From: Proteobacteria bacterium UBA3588
GTDB lineage: Bacteria > Pseudomonadota > Gammaproteobacteria > Thiohalomonadales > Thiohalomonadaceae
Length of the DNA stretch: 37,492 nt
Assembly: GCA_002376325.1 (NCBI GenBank)
Contig: DFMR01000074.1
Location: forward strand, 15,927-53,418
Direction: 5' to 3'
Both the position numbers and the translations under genes were made by a program. Each line of letters opens with the position of its first letter. Within the stretch, counting starts at the first letter, position 1. A model generated the notes under the pieces. The model saw only the letters and a program-made list of their open reading frames with translations, did no database searches and had not been told where the DNA came from. Positions 7,105 to 18,100 of the stretch are shown piece by piece.

Positions 7105-8397
7105 GTGGATAAGCTGGTGCCAAGAATATCCGGTTTTGCGCTGTTGGGATGGTTGTCGATCGCCGCGTTCGGCCATCATGGCGTGCCGCGGGGTTTGACG
7201 TTCGTCAACGCCGCCTACGGCGCGGAGCGACCGCCCATCATCATCGCCCACGTCTGTCCCACGACCGGCCGTTTCGCGTTGCATTGCGAGGCCGATCGCC
7301 GCGGTGCGGAAATGGCGATCGGCGAATTCAACGGTCGCGGCGGCGTGTTGGGCCGTAAGGTCGTCCTCGTGTCGCGCAATCCGACGCTGGACCCGCGCCA
7401 TGCGGCCGAAGTGGCGCAGCAGTTGATCGCCGGGAATCACGTGGGGTTCCTGCTGGGCGCCATCGACTCCGGCGTCGCCGCCAGCATGTCGGCGGTGTGC
7501 CAGAAATACGGCGTCATCTTCATCAACACCAACTCGTCGGCGCCGTCGGAGTCGGTGAAGAATGCCCATCGCACCAAGTTCGTATTCGATGCCAGTGCGG
7601 CCAATTTCAATCGTGCCTTGCTCAAGTATGCGTTGTCGAGGCGCAAATCGAAGCGTGTTGTGCTGCTGACCGAAGACGACGAGTGGGGGCGCAGCAGCGC
7701 CGCCGCTTCACGGCAATATATCGCCCAATACGGCGGCACTGTCGTCGGCGAGGTGGTGGTGCCCGAGTCGTTGCCCGACCCCGTCGTTGCACTGAAGCAG
7801 GTGGCCGCGATCCCGGCCGACGTGGTGGCGGTCAATATCAGCGGCAGCAACCAGATCCGGCTGTTTTCGCAGATCGACCCGGCGGTGCTGCAACGGCAGT
7901 CGTGGGTGGTGGGCGAAGTGGATTGGGAGGAGCTCTATCCGGCACCGGGAACGCCGCGGCCGTTGTATGGCATTACCTGGGCCTGGAATCTGAAGACGCC
8001 CGGTACCGCGGCCTTTACCGCGCGCTATCGTAAGCGCTACGGTCATACTCGGCTCGACTATCCCGGCGACGTGACCTATTCCGCCTATTTCGCGACCAAG
8101 GCACTGCTTAACGCCATCGAACGTGCCGGTACCACCGACAACCACGCGGTGATCAAGCGCCTGGAGCATCTCCGCTGGACGGCGCGCGAACGCATGCAGG
8201 ACTATCCGGCCTACATGGACCCGGTGAGCCATCATCTGCAACAGACCATCTATATCGCCACCTGGCATCCGCGTGTCACCCATCCGGAACTCGGGCAGCA
8301 GATCCTCGCCCACGTTCCGCCGCAACAGGTGTTCTATGAGAAGGAGCGGACGACGCGGCTTGAACCTCTGGCCGCTACGCCGCACTACGCCCCGTGA
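7105..8397 (+). CDS. LivK-like periplasmic ligand-binding protein
   Basis: A 430-residue periplasmic binding protein of the branched-chain amino-acid/amide type (type I fold, Peripla_BP_6-like). Residues about 10-42 form an export signal, with possible cleavage after NAAYGA. The mature protein starts IIIAHVCPTTGRFALHCEAD, followed by RGAEMAIGEFNGRGGVLGRKV, the standard opening of this family. Later blocks such as FLLGAIDSGVAASMSAVCQKYGV (quoted in part) and LLTEDDEWGRSSA fit the two-lobe fold. The start codon is GTG. No transporter permease or ATPase is nearby. The gene instead ends in a GTGA overlap with a membrane GGDEF-EAL gene, suggesting that it acts as a sensor subunit. Ligand unknown; an amino acid, amide or urea-like compound is possible. 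Confidence 0.85.
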   Translation: MDKLVPRISGFALLGWLSIAAFGHHGVPRGLTFVNAAYGAERPPIIIAHVCPTTGRFALHCEADRRGAEMAIGEFNGRGGVLGRKVVLVSRNPTLDPRHAAEVAQQLIAGNHVGFLLGAIDSGVAASMSAVCQKYGVIFINTNSSAPSESVKNAHRTKFVFDASAANFNRALLKYALSRRKSKRVVLLTEDDEWGRSSAAASRQYIAQYGGTVVGEVVVPESLPDPVVALKQVAAIPADVVAVNISGSNQIRLFSQIDPAVLQRQSWVVGEVDWEELYPAPGTPRPLYGITWAWNLKTPGTAAFTARYRKRYGHTRLDYPGDVTYSAYFATKALLNAIERAGTTDNHAVIKRLEHLRWTARERMQDYPAYMDPVSHHLQQTIYIATWHPRVTHPELGQQILAHVPPQQVFYEKERTTRLEPLAATPHYAP

Positions 8398-10838
8398 AAG
8401 CACCACGATTCGGTCTCATTGCCCGTATCGCCCTGCTGGTGGTGTGCGTCGAAGTCGCTGCGTTCGGCGCGCTTGGGTGGTTCTATTCCAGCCGCTATAG
8501 CAGCGCGCTGGTGGAGCGTACCTACGCGCGTCTACGCCTGGTCGGCCAGATGATGGCGAACGACGAATTGGCTATCACGGCCCTTTCGCGCAGGCCGTTG
8601 ATGAGCGACCTGTTGGGGGCACCCTACCAGCGTGGTATGGCCATTGGCGGCAACGGCCTGGTCATCGTCTCCACCGATCCCGCCTATCTGGGACGCCCGG
8701 CCCGCGATGTCCCTGGATTGGACGCCCGGTGGCTGGACAACTCGAAGCCGGATATGCGTTTCATCAACGGCGATGACACGCTGACCGCGATCATGCATGT
8801 TCGGGACAGTGACGGTGATTCGCCGCTCTATTACCTGGTACTCACCATCAGCACGGCCGATCTCAATGCGGTGAAACGAACCATCGCGCTGGGCGGGCTG
8901 TTCGGCTCGTTGTTGTTCATCCTACTGACCTCCGCCGGTATCGTCCTCATTGCCCAGCACCTGATCACGCGGCGGGTCGGTACCTCGCTCGCGGCGTTGA
9001 AGCGGGTGGAAGAGGGCGCACTCGATGCCCGGATACCGATTACCTCGGATGATGAATTAGGGCAGCTCCAGGCAGGCATCAACTCGATGACCGAGAAGGT
9101 CGGCGGCCTGCTGAACCAGCATCGCCTCTATACCGAGGAGTTGCGCAAGCAGAAGGACCTGCTTGCCTCGATCATTCAACACGCGCCGATCCGCGTATTC
9201 TGGAAGGATCGCGACTATCGCTACGTGGGCTGCAACAGTCGGTTCGCCAGCGACGCGGGGATGAGCGCGCCCGACCAGTTGATCGGCAAGACCGACTTCG
9301 ACATGGTATGGCAGGAGCAGGCGGAGCTCTATCGTTCCGATGACCGGAGCGTGATGGAGTCGGGCAGGTCGAAGCTGGATTTCGAGGAGCCGCAGACCAC
9401 GCCGGACGGCCGTACCATCTGGTTGAGTACCTCCAAGGTGCCGTTGCGCGACAACGAAGATCGAATCATCGGCCTGCTTGGTATCTACACCGACATCACC
9501 GCGCGCAAGGAGGCGGAAGAGCAGATCCGCAGTCTCGCCTATTTCGATCCGCTGACGGCTTTGCCCAACCGCCGCCTGCTGATGGACCGTCTGCATCAGT
9601 CGATGGCGGGCAGCGCCCGCAGCGGTCAGTACGGCGCGGTGATGATGCTGGATCTCGATAATTTCAAGGACCTCAACGATTCGCAGGGCCATGATATCGG
9701 CGACCACCTGTTGATCCAGGTGGGCAAACGGCTGCGGGAGAATATACGCCAGGCCGATACGATATCGCGGGTGGGCGGCGACGAATACGTGGTGATCGCC
9801 GACTCGCTGGGCGTGGACGAGGCATCTGCCGCAGTGTCCGCCAAGGGTATTGCCGAGACGATGCGCAAGGCCTTCCTGAACCCGTATGTGCTCAAGGACG
9901 GCGAGTTGACCCACTACAGCACTTCAAGCATCGGCGTCACCCTGTTTCAACGCAACAACGTCTCGGCTGACGTTCTGCTGAAACAGGCCGACGTCGCGCT
10001 GTACCAGGCGAAGAACGCCGGACGCAACACCATCCGTTTTTTCAATGCCGAGATGCAGACCGCCATCGATGAGCGCGCCCGGATGGCGACAGGACTGCGC
10101 AACGGGCTGGAACAGGGTGAGTTGCGACTCTATTACCAGCCGCAGGTCGACCGTGACGGTAATTTGATTGGTGCCGAAGGATTGTTGCGCTGGCTGCCGC
10201 GCGACGCCGCGCCGGTATCACCGGCGGTCTTCATACCGTTGGCTGAACAGACCGGACTGATCCTGCCTATCGGAGAATGGGTGTTCGAACAGGCCTGCAT
10301 CCAGCTCAAGCAGTGGGAGGCAGACGCCGCTACCCGTTCCCTGATACTGGCGGTCAATGTCAGCGCCCACCAGTTCCGCCAACCCGATTTCGTCGAACAG
10401 GTGGCGCAACGCGTCAGGTGCTCGGGCATCGATCCCGCCAAGTTGAAACTGGAGCTTACCGAAAGCGCCGTGCTTTCGAATATCGACGAGGTGGTCGGGC
10501 GCATGCACGAATTGAAGCAACTGGGGGTGACTGTCTCGCTGGACGACTTCGGCACGGGCTTTTCGTCCCTCTCCTACCTGAAGCGTCTGCCGCTGGATCA
10601 GCTCAAGATCGATCAATCCTTTGTCCGCGACATCCTGCATGATCAGAACGACGCCGCCATCGTACGCGCCATCCTGGCCATGAGCCGATCGCTGGGAATC
10701 AATGTCATTGCCGAGGGTGTCGAGACCGACGGGCAGCGTTCGTTTTTGTTGGAGCACGGCTGCGAACACTTCCAGGGCTATCTGTTCGGGAAACCATTGC
10801 CCATCGAAGAGTGGTCGCAGGTGTTCTTGGACCGTTAG
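8394..10838 (+). CDS. Membrane PAS-GGDEF-EAL cyclic-di-GMP enzyme
   Basis: An 814-residue signalling protein. Order: TM1 (about 8-31); periplasmic domain (32-163), probably a single Cache-like sensor; TM2 (165-190); HAMP (190-243); PAS (about 255-372), ending DITARKEAEEQ; GGDEF (378-550); EAL (565-812). The GGDEF active site reads GGDEY (461-465), with the inhibitory RxxD (RQAD, 452-455) at the canonical five-residue spacing. The EAL motif reads EGL (595-597). The other catalytic residues are kept: NVSAHQF, ELTES, DDFGTGFSS (717-725), KIDQSF, AEGVE and QGYLFGKP. Phosphodiesterase activity is therefore likely and cyclase activity possible. The GTG start overlaps the stop of the preceding binding-protein gene, implying coupled synthesis; the periplasmic domain may read that protein's ligand state (inference). 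Confidence 0.93.
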   Translation: MKAPRFGLIARIALLVVCVEVAAFGALGWFYSSRYSSALVERTYARLRLVGQMMANDELAITALSRRPLMSDLLGAPYQRGMAIGGNGLVIVSTDPAYLGRPARDVPGLDARWLDNSKPDMRFINGDDTLTAIMHVRDSDGDSPLYYLVLTISTADLNAVKRTIALGGLFGSLLFILLTSAGIVLIAQHLITRRVGTSLAALKRVEEGALDARIPITSDDELGQLQAGINSMTEKVGGLLNQHRLYTEELRKQKDLLASIIQHAPIRVFWKDRDYRYVGCNSRFASDAGMSAPDQLIGKTDFDMVWQEQAELYRSDDRSVMESGRSKLDFEEPQTTPDGRTIWLSTSKVPLRDNEDRIIGLLGIYTDITARKEAEEQIRSLAYFDPLTALPNRRLLMDRLHQSMAGSARSGQYGAVMMLDLDNFKDLNDSQGHDIGDHLLIQVGKRLRENIRQADTISRVGGDEYVVIADSLGVDEASAAVSAKGIAETMRKAFLNPYVLKDGELTHYSTSSIGVTLFQRNNVSADVLLKQADVALYQAKNAGRNTIRFFNAEMQTAIDERARMATGLRNGLEQGELRLYYQPQVDRDGNLIGAEGLLRWLPRDAAPVSPAVFIPLAEQTGLILPIGEWVFEQACIQLKQWEADAATRSLILAVNVSAHQFRQPDFVEQVAQRVRCSGIDPAKLKLELTESAVLSNIDEVVGRMHELKQLGVTVSLDDFGTGFSSLSYLKRLPLDQLKIDQSFVRDILHDQNDAAIVRAILAMSRSLGINVIAEGVETDGQRSFLLEHGCEHFQGYLFGKPLPIEEWSQVFLDR

Positions 10839-10929
10839 TTAAAACGGGTTACCCCGTACTATTCACAGGCGCGCGATCTACCGCTGCCCGACCGGTTCTC
10901 CCGTCGAGGGCGACAGTCGCCGTGATGCC

Positions 10930-11061
10930 TCAGGCATGCGGTACGATGATGGGAACGATATCGTCGGCATGCTTCTTCGCCAGCTTGGCCGCCTTTTTTT
11001 CCTTCGGTGATAGCTGGGCCTGTTTTTTCGCTTCCTTGTTCGACTTTCGTGCTTTGGACAT
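10930..11061 (-). CDS. Small lysine-rich protein, 43 residues
   Basis: A short gene with a strong ribosome binding site (AGGAGA, seven bases before the ATG). It encodes 43 residues starting MSKARKSNKEAKKQ and ending DIVPIIVPHA. The middle is almost entirely Lys, Ala, Glu and Gln (SPKEKKAAKLAKKH), so a basic helix is expected, followed by a short hydrophobic tail. I recall similar short uncharacterised proteins in other gammaproteobacteria, but could not search. Function unknown; the composition would suit nucleic-acid or ribosome binding. It lies alone on the minus strand, converging with the GGDEF-EAL gene. Confidence 0.6.
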   Translation of the reverse strand: MSKARKSNKEAKKQAQLSPKEKKAAKLAKKHADDIVPIIVPHA

Positions 11062-11336
11062 GGTGTCTTCTCCTGAACATGTTACAGGGTGTCGGGGCAA
11101 CGATGGCGGGGGGGCGAAGCGGAGGGCGTACGCCCTGGGGTTCGTTCAGCCCGGTGCTGCTCCGGGTGTGGTGATGCGTATTGAGTATGGACCTTCGACG
11201 GCGCAAACGGTGGGTTATTTGCGCGTAGGAGGAGAAGGTGCTGCGCCGCCGCCAACTGCCATGGACGGCTTTCACACCGGGCGGAAGCGCAGTCCTGTCT
11301 TTTGTCGCCGAGGGTTGTCCGGGACGGCTCGGCCAA
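11062..11336. other. Intergenic stretch without a supported gene
   Basis: Between the small lysine-rich gene and the broken AF1514-like gene (both minus) lie about 275 bases. A minus frame at 11082-11336 is open but rich in Arg, Pro and Ser with no recognised family and no convincing ribosome binding site. I see no clear repeat or RNA element here. The promoter of the 43-residue gene should lie within it. Confidence 0.4.
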
Positions 11337-11483
11337 TCAGTCGTCGAGTTGGGTGCATGCTTCCCGGGTGGGCTGGTCGGATGACGTGCCCAACAAGGAC
11401 GTGTAGCAGACGTATTCACGGCCGTGGCCATCGGACAGATTGCGCAGGGGCATCTCCCTCACGACTTCATAGTTGTCGTATCC
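11337..11483 (-). pseudogene. Displaced C-terminal part of the AF1514-like gene
   Basis: Reading on the minus strand in the frame shifted by one base from 11459-11734, the sequence continues as GYDNYEVVREMPLRNLSDGH and then GREYVCYTS up to a stop at 11337-11339. This is well-formed protein sequence that follows naturally after the ...DYQFIMMD end of the upstream frame. The best reading is one gene of about 131 residues broken by a single frameshift near 11481-11490. A sequencing error or programmed slip would give the same picture. Confidence 0.5.
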
Positions 11484-11734
11484 ATCATGATGAACTGGTA
11501 GTCGTCCCCCACGCCGACCTCCAGCCCGCCGCCGTTGCCGGCGCCGAACTTTTCCCACCAGGTATCGGGATTGGCGCCGTCGAAGTAGAGCGGCATGGCG
11601 GGGCCGCCGTGGCGATGCCAGGCCATGATCGTGGGGTTCGGCATTTCGTTTTCCTTGGCAAAGTTCTTGGCGAGGAGACTCGCGCCTTGGAAATCGAGGG
11701 CAGCTCCTTGATAGTCGATATGGGCATTTTGCAT
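11459..11734 (-). CDS. AF1514-like (DUF5619) protein, N-terminal part
   Basis: A 91-residue frame starting at ATG 11734, with GAAGG seven bases upstream; an in-frame TTG at 11857 is less likely. The segment NPTIMAWHRHGGPA, then NPDTWWEKFGAGNGGGLEV and GDDYQFIMM, resembles the AF1514 family of short conserved proteins of unknown function (a tentative recognition). The product ends abruptly in MDTTTMKS. A clearly protein-like continuation is found one frame over (11337-11483), so the native product was probably longer. No operon partner; it reads away from the large glucan synthase gene. Confidence 0.55.
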   Translation of the reverse strand: MQNAHIDYQGAALDFQGASLLAKNFAKENEMPNPTIMAWHRHGGPAMPLYFDGANPDTWWEKFGAGNGGGLEVGVGDDYQFIMMDTTTMKS

Positions 11735-12120
11735 GGTCGTACCTTCGATGAAGTGACCGCTTGCGGCGAGGCTGCCGTTCGACAGTGGAGTTGGTGTGGC
11801 CCCATAACTGATAAAAGCAATTAAATACTTTTGGCTTGCATGTTTCATGTCGGTCAACGTCGACGCTGTCGTTCACGGGAGGACACTGTGGCGCGCTTCT
11901 TTGCAACCGACCGGCATAATGAACGGCCGGTTCTGCCGTGGCCCCGTGTATACTTCCAGCATGTCGGGCAGCGTCGTGCCGCCCACAACACTTCGCCGCC
12001 GTCCCGGAAATCGCGTTCGGGCCGAGCTTCTCCTAGCATTCCCATCATCAGAACGTCACGACGGCAGCCGAGTACGTGACGCCGCACCGCATCCGCTCAC
12101 CGAGCGGCAGGGAGAATCGC
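11735..12120. other. Divergent intergenic region before the glucan synthase gene
   Basis: About 385 bases separate the start of the minus-strand AF1514-like gene from the chosen start of the large plus-strand gene. Several open frames cross it, but none has a recognisable product. Both promoters must lie here; no consensus sigma-70 or sigma-54 site stood out. If the large gene starts at GTG 12076 instead, the region is 45 bases shorter. Confidence 0.4.
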
Positions 12121-15100
12121 GTGGGATCAGGATCAAGGGCGGGCAACTCGAATCTCGTCAGAGTTTGGCGCCGGGCCATGGCACGGTTGAGCGGAGCGCG
12201 TGCGGGCGCTAGCGGTGCGTCGGGCCTACCGGGTGACAACGAGCCGCCGTTGCGGGCGGAGCTGTTCGGTGCCGAGCAGATGGCGCAGCACGGCGTGCGC
12301 CTGGCGACGGCCCACCGCGTGACGCCGGCCGGTCGACCGGGCCGGCTGCTGGCGCGGCTGACCGCCAACGAGCGCGTGGTGATCGCCACCTGCAACCAGC
12401 TGACGGCGTCCGTTGCGACGAAGCATCGCATCACCCCCGCCGGGGAGTGGCTGCTCGACAACTTCTACCTCATCGACGAACAGGTGCGCACCGCCAGGCG
12501 TCATCTGCCCAAGGGTTATAGCCGGGAGCTGCCGGGTCTGGCCGAGGGCGCTTCGGTGGGTCTGCCGCGGGTCTACGACATCGCCCTGGAGACCATCTCC
12601 CACGGCGACGGCCGGGTCGACCCGGAGAGTCTCAGCCGTTTCGTTGCGGCCTATCAGACGGTCACCCCCCTGCGTCTGGGCGAGTTGTGGGCCATCCCGA
12701 TCATGCTGCGTCTGGCGCTGATCGAAAATCTGCGCCGTGTCGCGGTGCGTATCGCCGCCGGCCGGTTCGACCGGGATCTGGCCGTGGGCTGGGCGAATAA
12801 GCTGACCGAGGTCGCCCACCGGGATCCGAAGAACCTGATCCTGGTGATCGCGGACATGGCCCGCTCCAATCCGCCGATGAGCACGCCGTTCGTCTCAGAG
12901 CTGGCGCGCCGCCTCCAGGGCCAGGGGCCGGCCCTGGCCCTGCCGCTGACCTGGATCGAACAGCAGCTGGCCGAGTCGGGTCTGAGCATCGAGCAGTTGG
13001 TGTATGCGGGCAATCAGCAGCAGGCCGCCGACCAGGTCTCCATCAGCAACAGCATCGGCAGTCTGCGCTTCCTCGGGACCATGGATTGGCGCGATTTCGT
13101 CGAGTCCATGAGCGTGGTCGAACGGACACTGTGTAGCGACCCGGCCGCGGCCTACGCGGCGATGGATTTTGCCAGCCGCGATCGCTACCGCCATGTCGTT
13201 GAAACGGTGGCGAAGGCGAGCGGACTGGACGAGGAGGCGGTGGGTCGGCATGCCGTCGAACTGGCGCAGGCCGGCGCCGCCCGCGACGGAGACGACGCCC
13301 GAACGGCCCACGTGGGTTACTACCTGATCGACCAGGGCCTGCCCGAACTGGAACGCGTCACCCAGGCACGCCGTGACCCGGTCAAGGCGTTGCGGCGCGG
13401 CGCCGCCCGCGCGGCACTGCCGCTCTATCTGGGCGCCATCACGCTGATCGCCGCGGCCCTGACCGCGGGCCTGCTGGCGCAGGCCCGCAGCGACGGCGTG
13501 GCCCACTGGGCGCTGGCGCCGCTGGGGTTCCTCGCGCTGCTGGCCGCCAGCCAGTTCGCGGTCGCCCTGGTGAACTGGCTGGCCACCTTGCTGGCCTCGC
13601 CCCATCCGTTGCCGCGCATGGACTATTCGGCCGGCATCCCGCCGCAGGCGCGCACCCTGGTGGTGGTTCCGACCATGCTCACCAGCGGGCACAATATCGA
13701 CAGCCTGGCCGAGGCGTTGGAGGTCCGCTTCCTGGCCAACCGCGACGCCCACCTGCACTTCGCCCTGTTGACCGATTTTCGCGACGCGGCTCAGAAGACG
13801 CTGACCGACGACGCGTCCCTGCTGCAACGGACGCGGGAGCGCATCGACGCCCTTAATGCGCACTACGCCGATGGCGGCAACGACATCTTTTTCCTGTTTC
13901 ACCGTCCGCGCCGCTGGAATGCCCACGACCGCATCTGGATGGGCTACGAGCGCAAGCGCGGCAAGCTGGCGGACCTGAACGCGCTGCTGCGGGAGGGCAA
14001 CGGCGACGGCTTTTCCCTGGTGGTCGGCGCCACCGCGGTGCTGCGCGAGGTGAAGTACGTCATCACCCTGGACACCGACACCCAGCTGCCGCGCGACGCC
14101 GCGCGGCAGTTCGTCGCCACCATGGCGCATCCGTTGAACCGTCCGCTCTACGACGCGGCCTTGGGGCGGGTCGGCGCCGGTTACGGCATCCTGCAACCGC
14201 GCGTAAGCGTGAGTCTGTCCGGCGCCAATCAGTCGCGCTATGCGCACCTGCACGGCGGTGAGCCGGGCATCGATCCCTACACCCGCGCCGTCTCCGACGT
14301 CTACCAGGACAGCTTCGGCGAGGGCTCGTTCATCGGCAAGGGGATCTACGATGTCGAGGCGTTCGAGCAGTCGCTCAAGGGGCGCTTTCCCGAGAACCGC
14401 ATCCTCAGCCACGACCTGCTGGAGGGCTGTTACGCCCGCTCCGGGTTGCTGAGCGACGTGCAGTTGTACGAGGAGTACCCGGCCCGCTACGGCGCCGACG
14501 TCAACCGCCGCTACCGCTGGATCCGCGGCGACTGGCAGCTGGCCGGCTGGCTGCTGCCGTGGGTGCCCGGTGCCGACGGCCACTATCGAAAGAACCCGCT
14601 GTCGGCGCTGTCGCGCTGGAAGCTGTTCGACAATCTGCGCCGCAGCCTGGCACCGGCGGCGTTGACGCTGCTGTTGCTGCTCGGCTGGACGGTGTTTTCG
14701 GCGTCGTCGTTCTGGACCCTGGCGGCGCTTGGCATCGTCCTGATCCCACCGTTGCTGGCCGCGTTGCTGGATGTGCTGCGCAAGCCCGAAGACATGCGGA
14801 CGGGCCAGCATCTCGCCGCCGCGGTTCACGCCGCCGGCCAACGCTTGATTCAGACCCTCTTTGCCCTGACGACGCTGCCCCATGAGGCGTTCTACAGCCT
14901 TGATGCGATCCTGCGCACCCTGTGGCGCCTGTTGTTCACCCATCGGCGGCTGCTGGAATGGAATCCCTCCGGCGATCAGGAGCGGTTGAGCCGCACCGGC
15001 CCGGTCGCCTCGTTCCGCGCCATGGCCGTCGCCCCGTTCCTCGCCGCGGGCACGGCTGTCATCCTGGCGCTGACCCATCCGGCCACGCTGGCGGTGGCGG

Positions 15101-18100
15101 GCCCGATCTTGCTGTTGTGGCTGATCTCCCCGGCCGTCGCCTGGTGGAGCGGCCTGCCCCTGGCCCGCCGCGAGGCGCAACTGAGCGCCGAGCAGCGCCG
15201 TTTTCTCGGCCGCATCGCGCGCAAGACCTGGACCTTTTTCGAGACCTTCGTCGGCCCGGAAGACCATTGGCTGCCGCCGGACAACTATCAGGAATACCGT
15301 GCCGCCACCGTGGCCCATCGTACCTCGCCCACCAACATGGGGCTGGCGCTGTTGGCGAATCTCTCCGCCAACGATTTCGGCTACATCCCCGCCGGGCAAC
15401 TGGTCGAGCGCACCGCTCACACGCTGGAGACCATGGCCGGCATGACGCGCCATCGCGGCCATTTCTACAACTGGTACGACACCCAGTCGCTGCAACCGCT
15501 GCACCCCGCCTACATCTCGACCGTGGACAGCGGCAACCTGGCGGGCCACCTGCTGACCCTGCGTCCGGGCCTGCTGGCGCTGCTCGATCGCCCGATCCTG
15601 GAGCCGCGCTGGCTGGACGGCCTGGGCGACACCCTGGGAATCGTGGAAGAGGCCGCGGGTCTTCCCGCGCCGGCCGCCCTGGTTCGCTTGCGCGAGGCGT
15701 TCGCTGCGGCCGTCGCCGCGCCGCCGGCCACGCTGTCGACGGCCCGACAGGCGTTCGCCCGGCTGCTGCGCGCCGCCGAGGCGCTCGGCGCGGTGTTGGA
15801 CGACGGACCCGAATCGCCGCTGGGCGGATGGGTCGGTGCCCTGGCCCGGCAATGCCGGGCGTTGTGCGACGAACTGGATTTCCTGGCGCCGTGGAGCGGG
15901 TTGGCGCAGGCGCCCGACGGCATCGACGCGTTTCCCGAACTGGACGCCGTGCCGACGCTGCGCGCCCTGGCCGGTCTCGATATGGCGTTGTCGGCCCGTT
16001 TCGACGCGGCCGCCGGGGCGACGTCCGAACAGGCGGCGTGGCTGGCCGATCTGCGTCGCCTGGTCGAACAGGGCAGCGAACGCGCCCAGGCCCGCATCGC
16101 CCTGATCCAGCGCCTGGCCGTACAGACCGGCGAACTGGCGGAGATGGAGTACGACTTCCTCTACGACAAGGCCTCGCGCCTGCTCAGCATCGGCTACAAC
16201 GTCGACGAGCGGCGCCGGGACAACAGTTACTACGACCTGCTGGCCTCGGAGGCGCGCCTGTGCGTGTTCGTCGCCATCGCCCAGGGGCAGCTGCCGCAAG
16301 AGAGCTGGTTCGCCCTGGGGCGCCTGCTGATCCAGGCTGGCGGCGATCCGATCCTGTTGTCGTGGAGCGGATCGATGTTCGAGTACTTGATGCCGCAACT
16401 GGTGATGCCGAGCTACGAGCACACGCTGCTCGATCAGACCGCCAAGGCGACGGTGGCGCGGCAGATCGAGTACGGCCAGCAGCGCGGTCTGCCCTGGGGT
16501 ATGTCCGAGTCCGGCTACAACACCGTGGACGCGCATCTCAACTACCAGTACCGCGCCTTCGGCGTACCCGGCCTCGGGCTCAAGCGCGGCCTCGCCGACG
16601 ACCTGGTCGTCGCTCCCTACGCCACGGCGCTGGCATTGATGGTGGCGCCGAAGGCCGCCTGCCTGAACCTGCAACGTCTCGCCGCCCTCGGGGCGGAAGG
16701 GCAGTTCGGCTTTATCGAAGCCATCGACTACACCCCGGCGCGGCAGCGGCGCGGTGAGCCGCATACCCTGATACACGCTTACATGGCCCATCACCAGGGC
16801 ATGAGTCTGCTGGCGCTGGCCTATCGCTTGCTCGACCGTCCGATGCAGAAGCGCTTCGTCTCCGACCCGCTGTTCCAGGCCACCCTGTTGCTGTTGCAGG
16901 AGCGCATACCCAGGGCTGCGGCGTTTTATGCCCACAACATCGAGCTCGCCGACGTTCAGGCCGGCGCCGCCGGCGCGCAGATGCCGATCCGTGTGCTCGA
17001 CACCCCCGACACGCCGGTGCCGGAGGTGCAGTTGCTCTCCAACGGCCGCTATCACGTCATGGTCACCAATGCCGGCGGCGGCTACAGCCGCTGGAAGGAT
17101 CTCGCCGTGACGCGCTGGCGCGAGGACTCCACCCGCGACCACTGGGGCACGTTCTGCTACCTGCGCGACATGGACAGCGGCGCACTCTGGAACAGCGCGC
17201 ACCAGCCCACCTTGCAGCGCGCGGAAACCTACGAGGCGATCTTCTCCGAAGGGCGCGCGGAGTTCCGCCGCCGCGACGGCGATATCGACACCCATACCGA
17301 GATCGTCGTCTCGCCTGAAGACGACATCGAAATGCGCCGGGTGCGCATCACCAACCGCTCCGCCGAGCGCCGGACCATCGAGGTCACCAGCTACGCCGAG
17401 GTGGTGCTGGCAAACCCCGCCGCCGATGCGCTGCACCCGGCGTTCAGCAATCTGTTCGTGCAGACCGAGATCGTCGAATCGCGCCGCGCCATCCTCTGCA
17501 CGCGCCGGCCGCGTTCGCGCGACGAGGCGGTGCCGTGGATGTTTCATGTGATGGCCGTGCACGACGCAGAGGCCGGCACGCTCTCCTACGAGACCGACCG
17601 GGCGCGCTTCATCGGCCGCGGCCGCAGCCTCGCCGCGCCCCAGGCGATGGACGCCGCCGGGGCGCTCTCCGGCAGCCAGGGTTCGGTGCTGGACCCGGTG
17701 GTGGCCATGCGTTGCCGGCTCACCCTCGAACCCGAGCAGTCGGCCAACGTCGATCTGGTGTACGGCATCGGCGACAGCCGCGAGGCCGCCATGGGACTGG
17801 TCGAGAAATACCAGGATCGGCGTCTGGCCGATCGCGTGTTCGAATTGGCCTGGACCCACGCCCAGGTGGTGCTGCGTCAGATCAACGCCGGTGAGGCGGA
17901 TGCGCAACTCTACGGGCGACTGGCCAACTCCATCATCTACACCCACGCCACGCTGCGCGCCGACGCCAGCGTGCTGCTGCGCAACCGGCGCGGTCAGTCG
18001 GGCCTGTGGGGCTACGCCATTTCCGGCGACCTGCCCATCGTCCTGCTGCGCATCGCCGACCCGGCCAACATCGAACTGGCACGCCAGTTGATCCAGGCCC

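Noticed and set aside
10811..11824. A 337-codon plus-strand frame downstream of the GGDEF-EAL gene
   Set aside because: It overlaps the better supported minus-strand small gene and AF1514-like gene; no recognised domain and no start signal.
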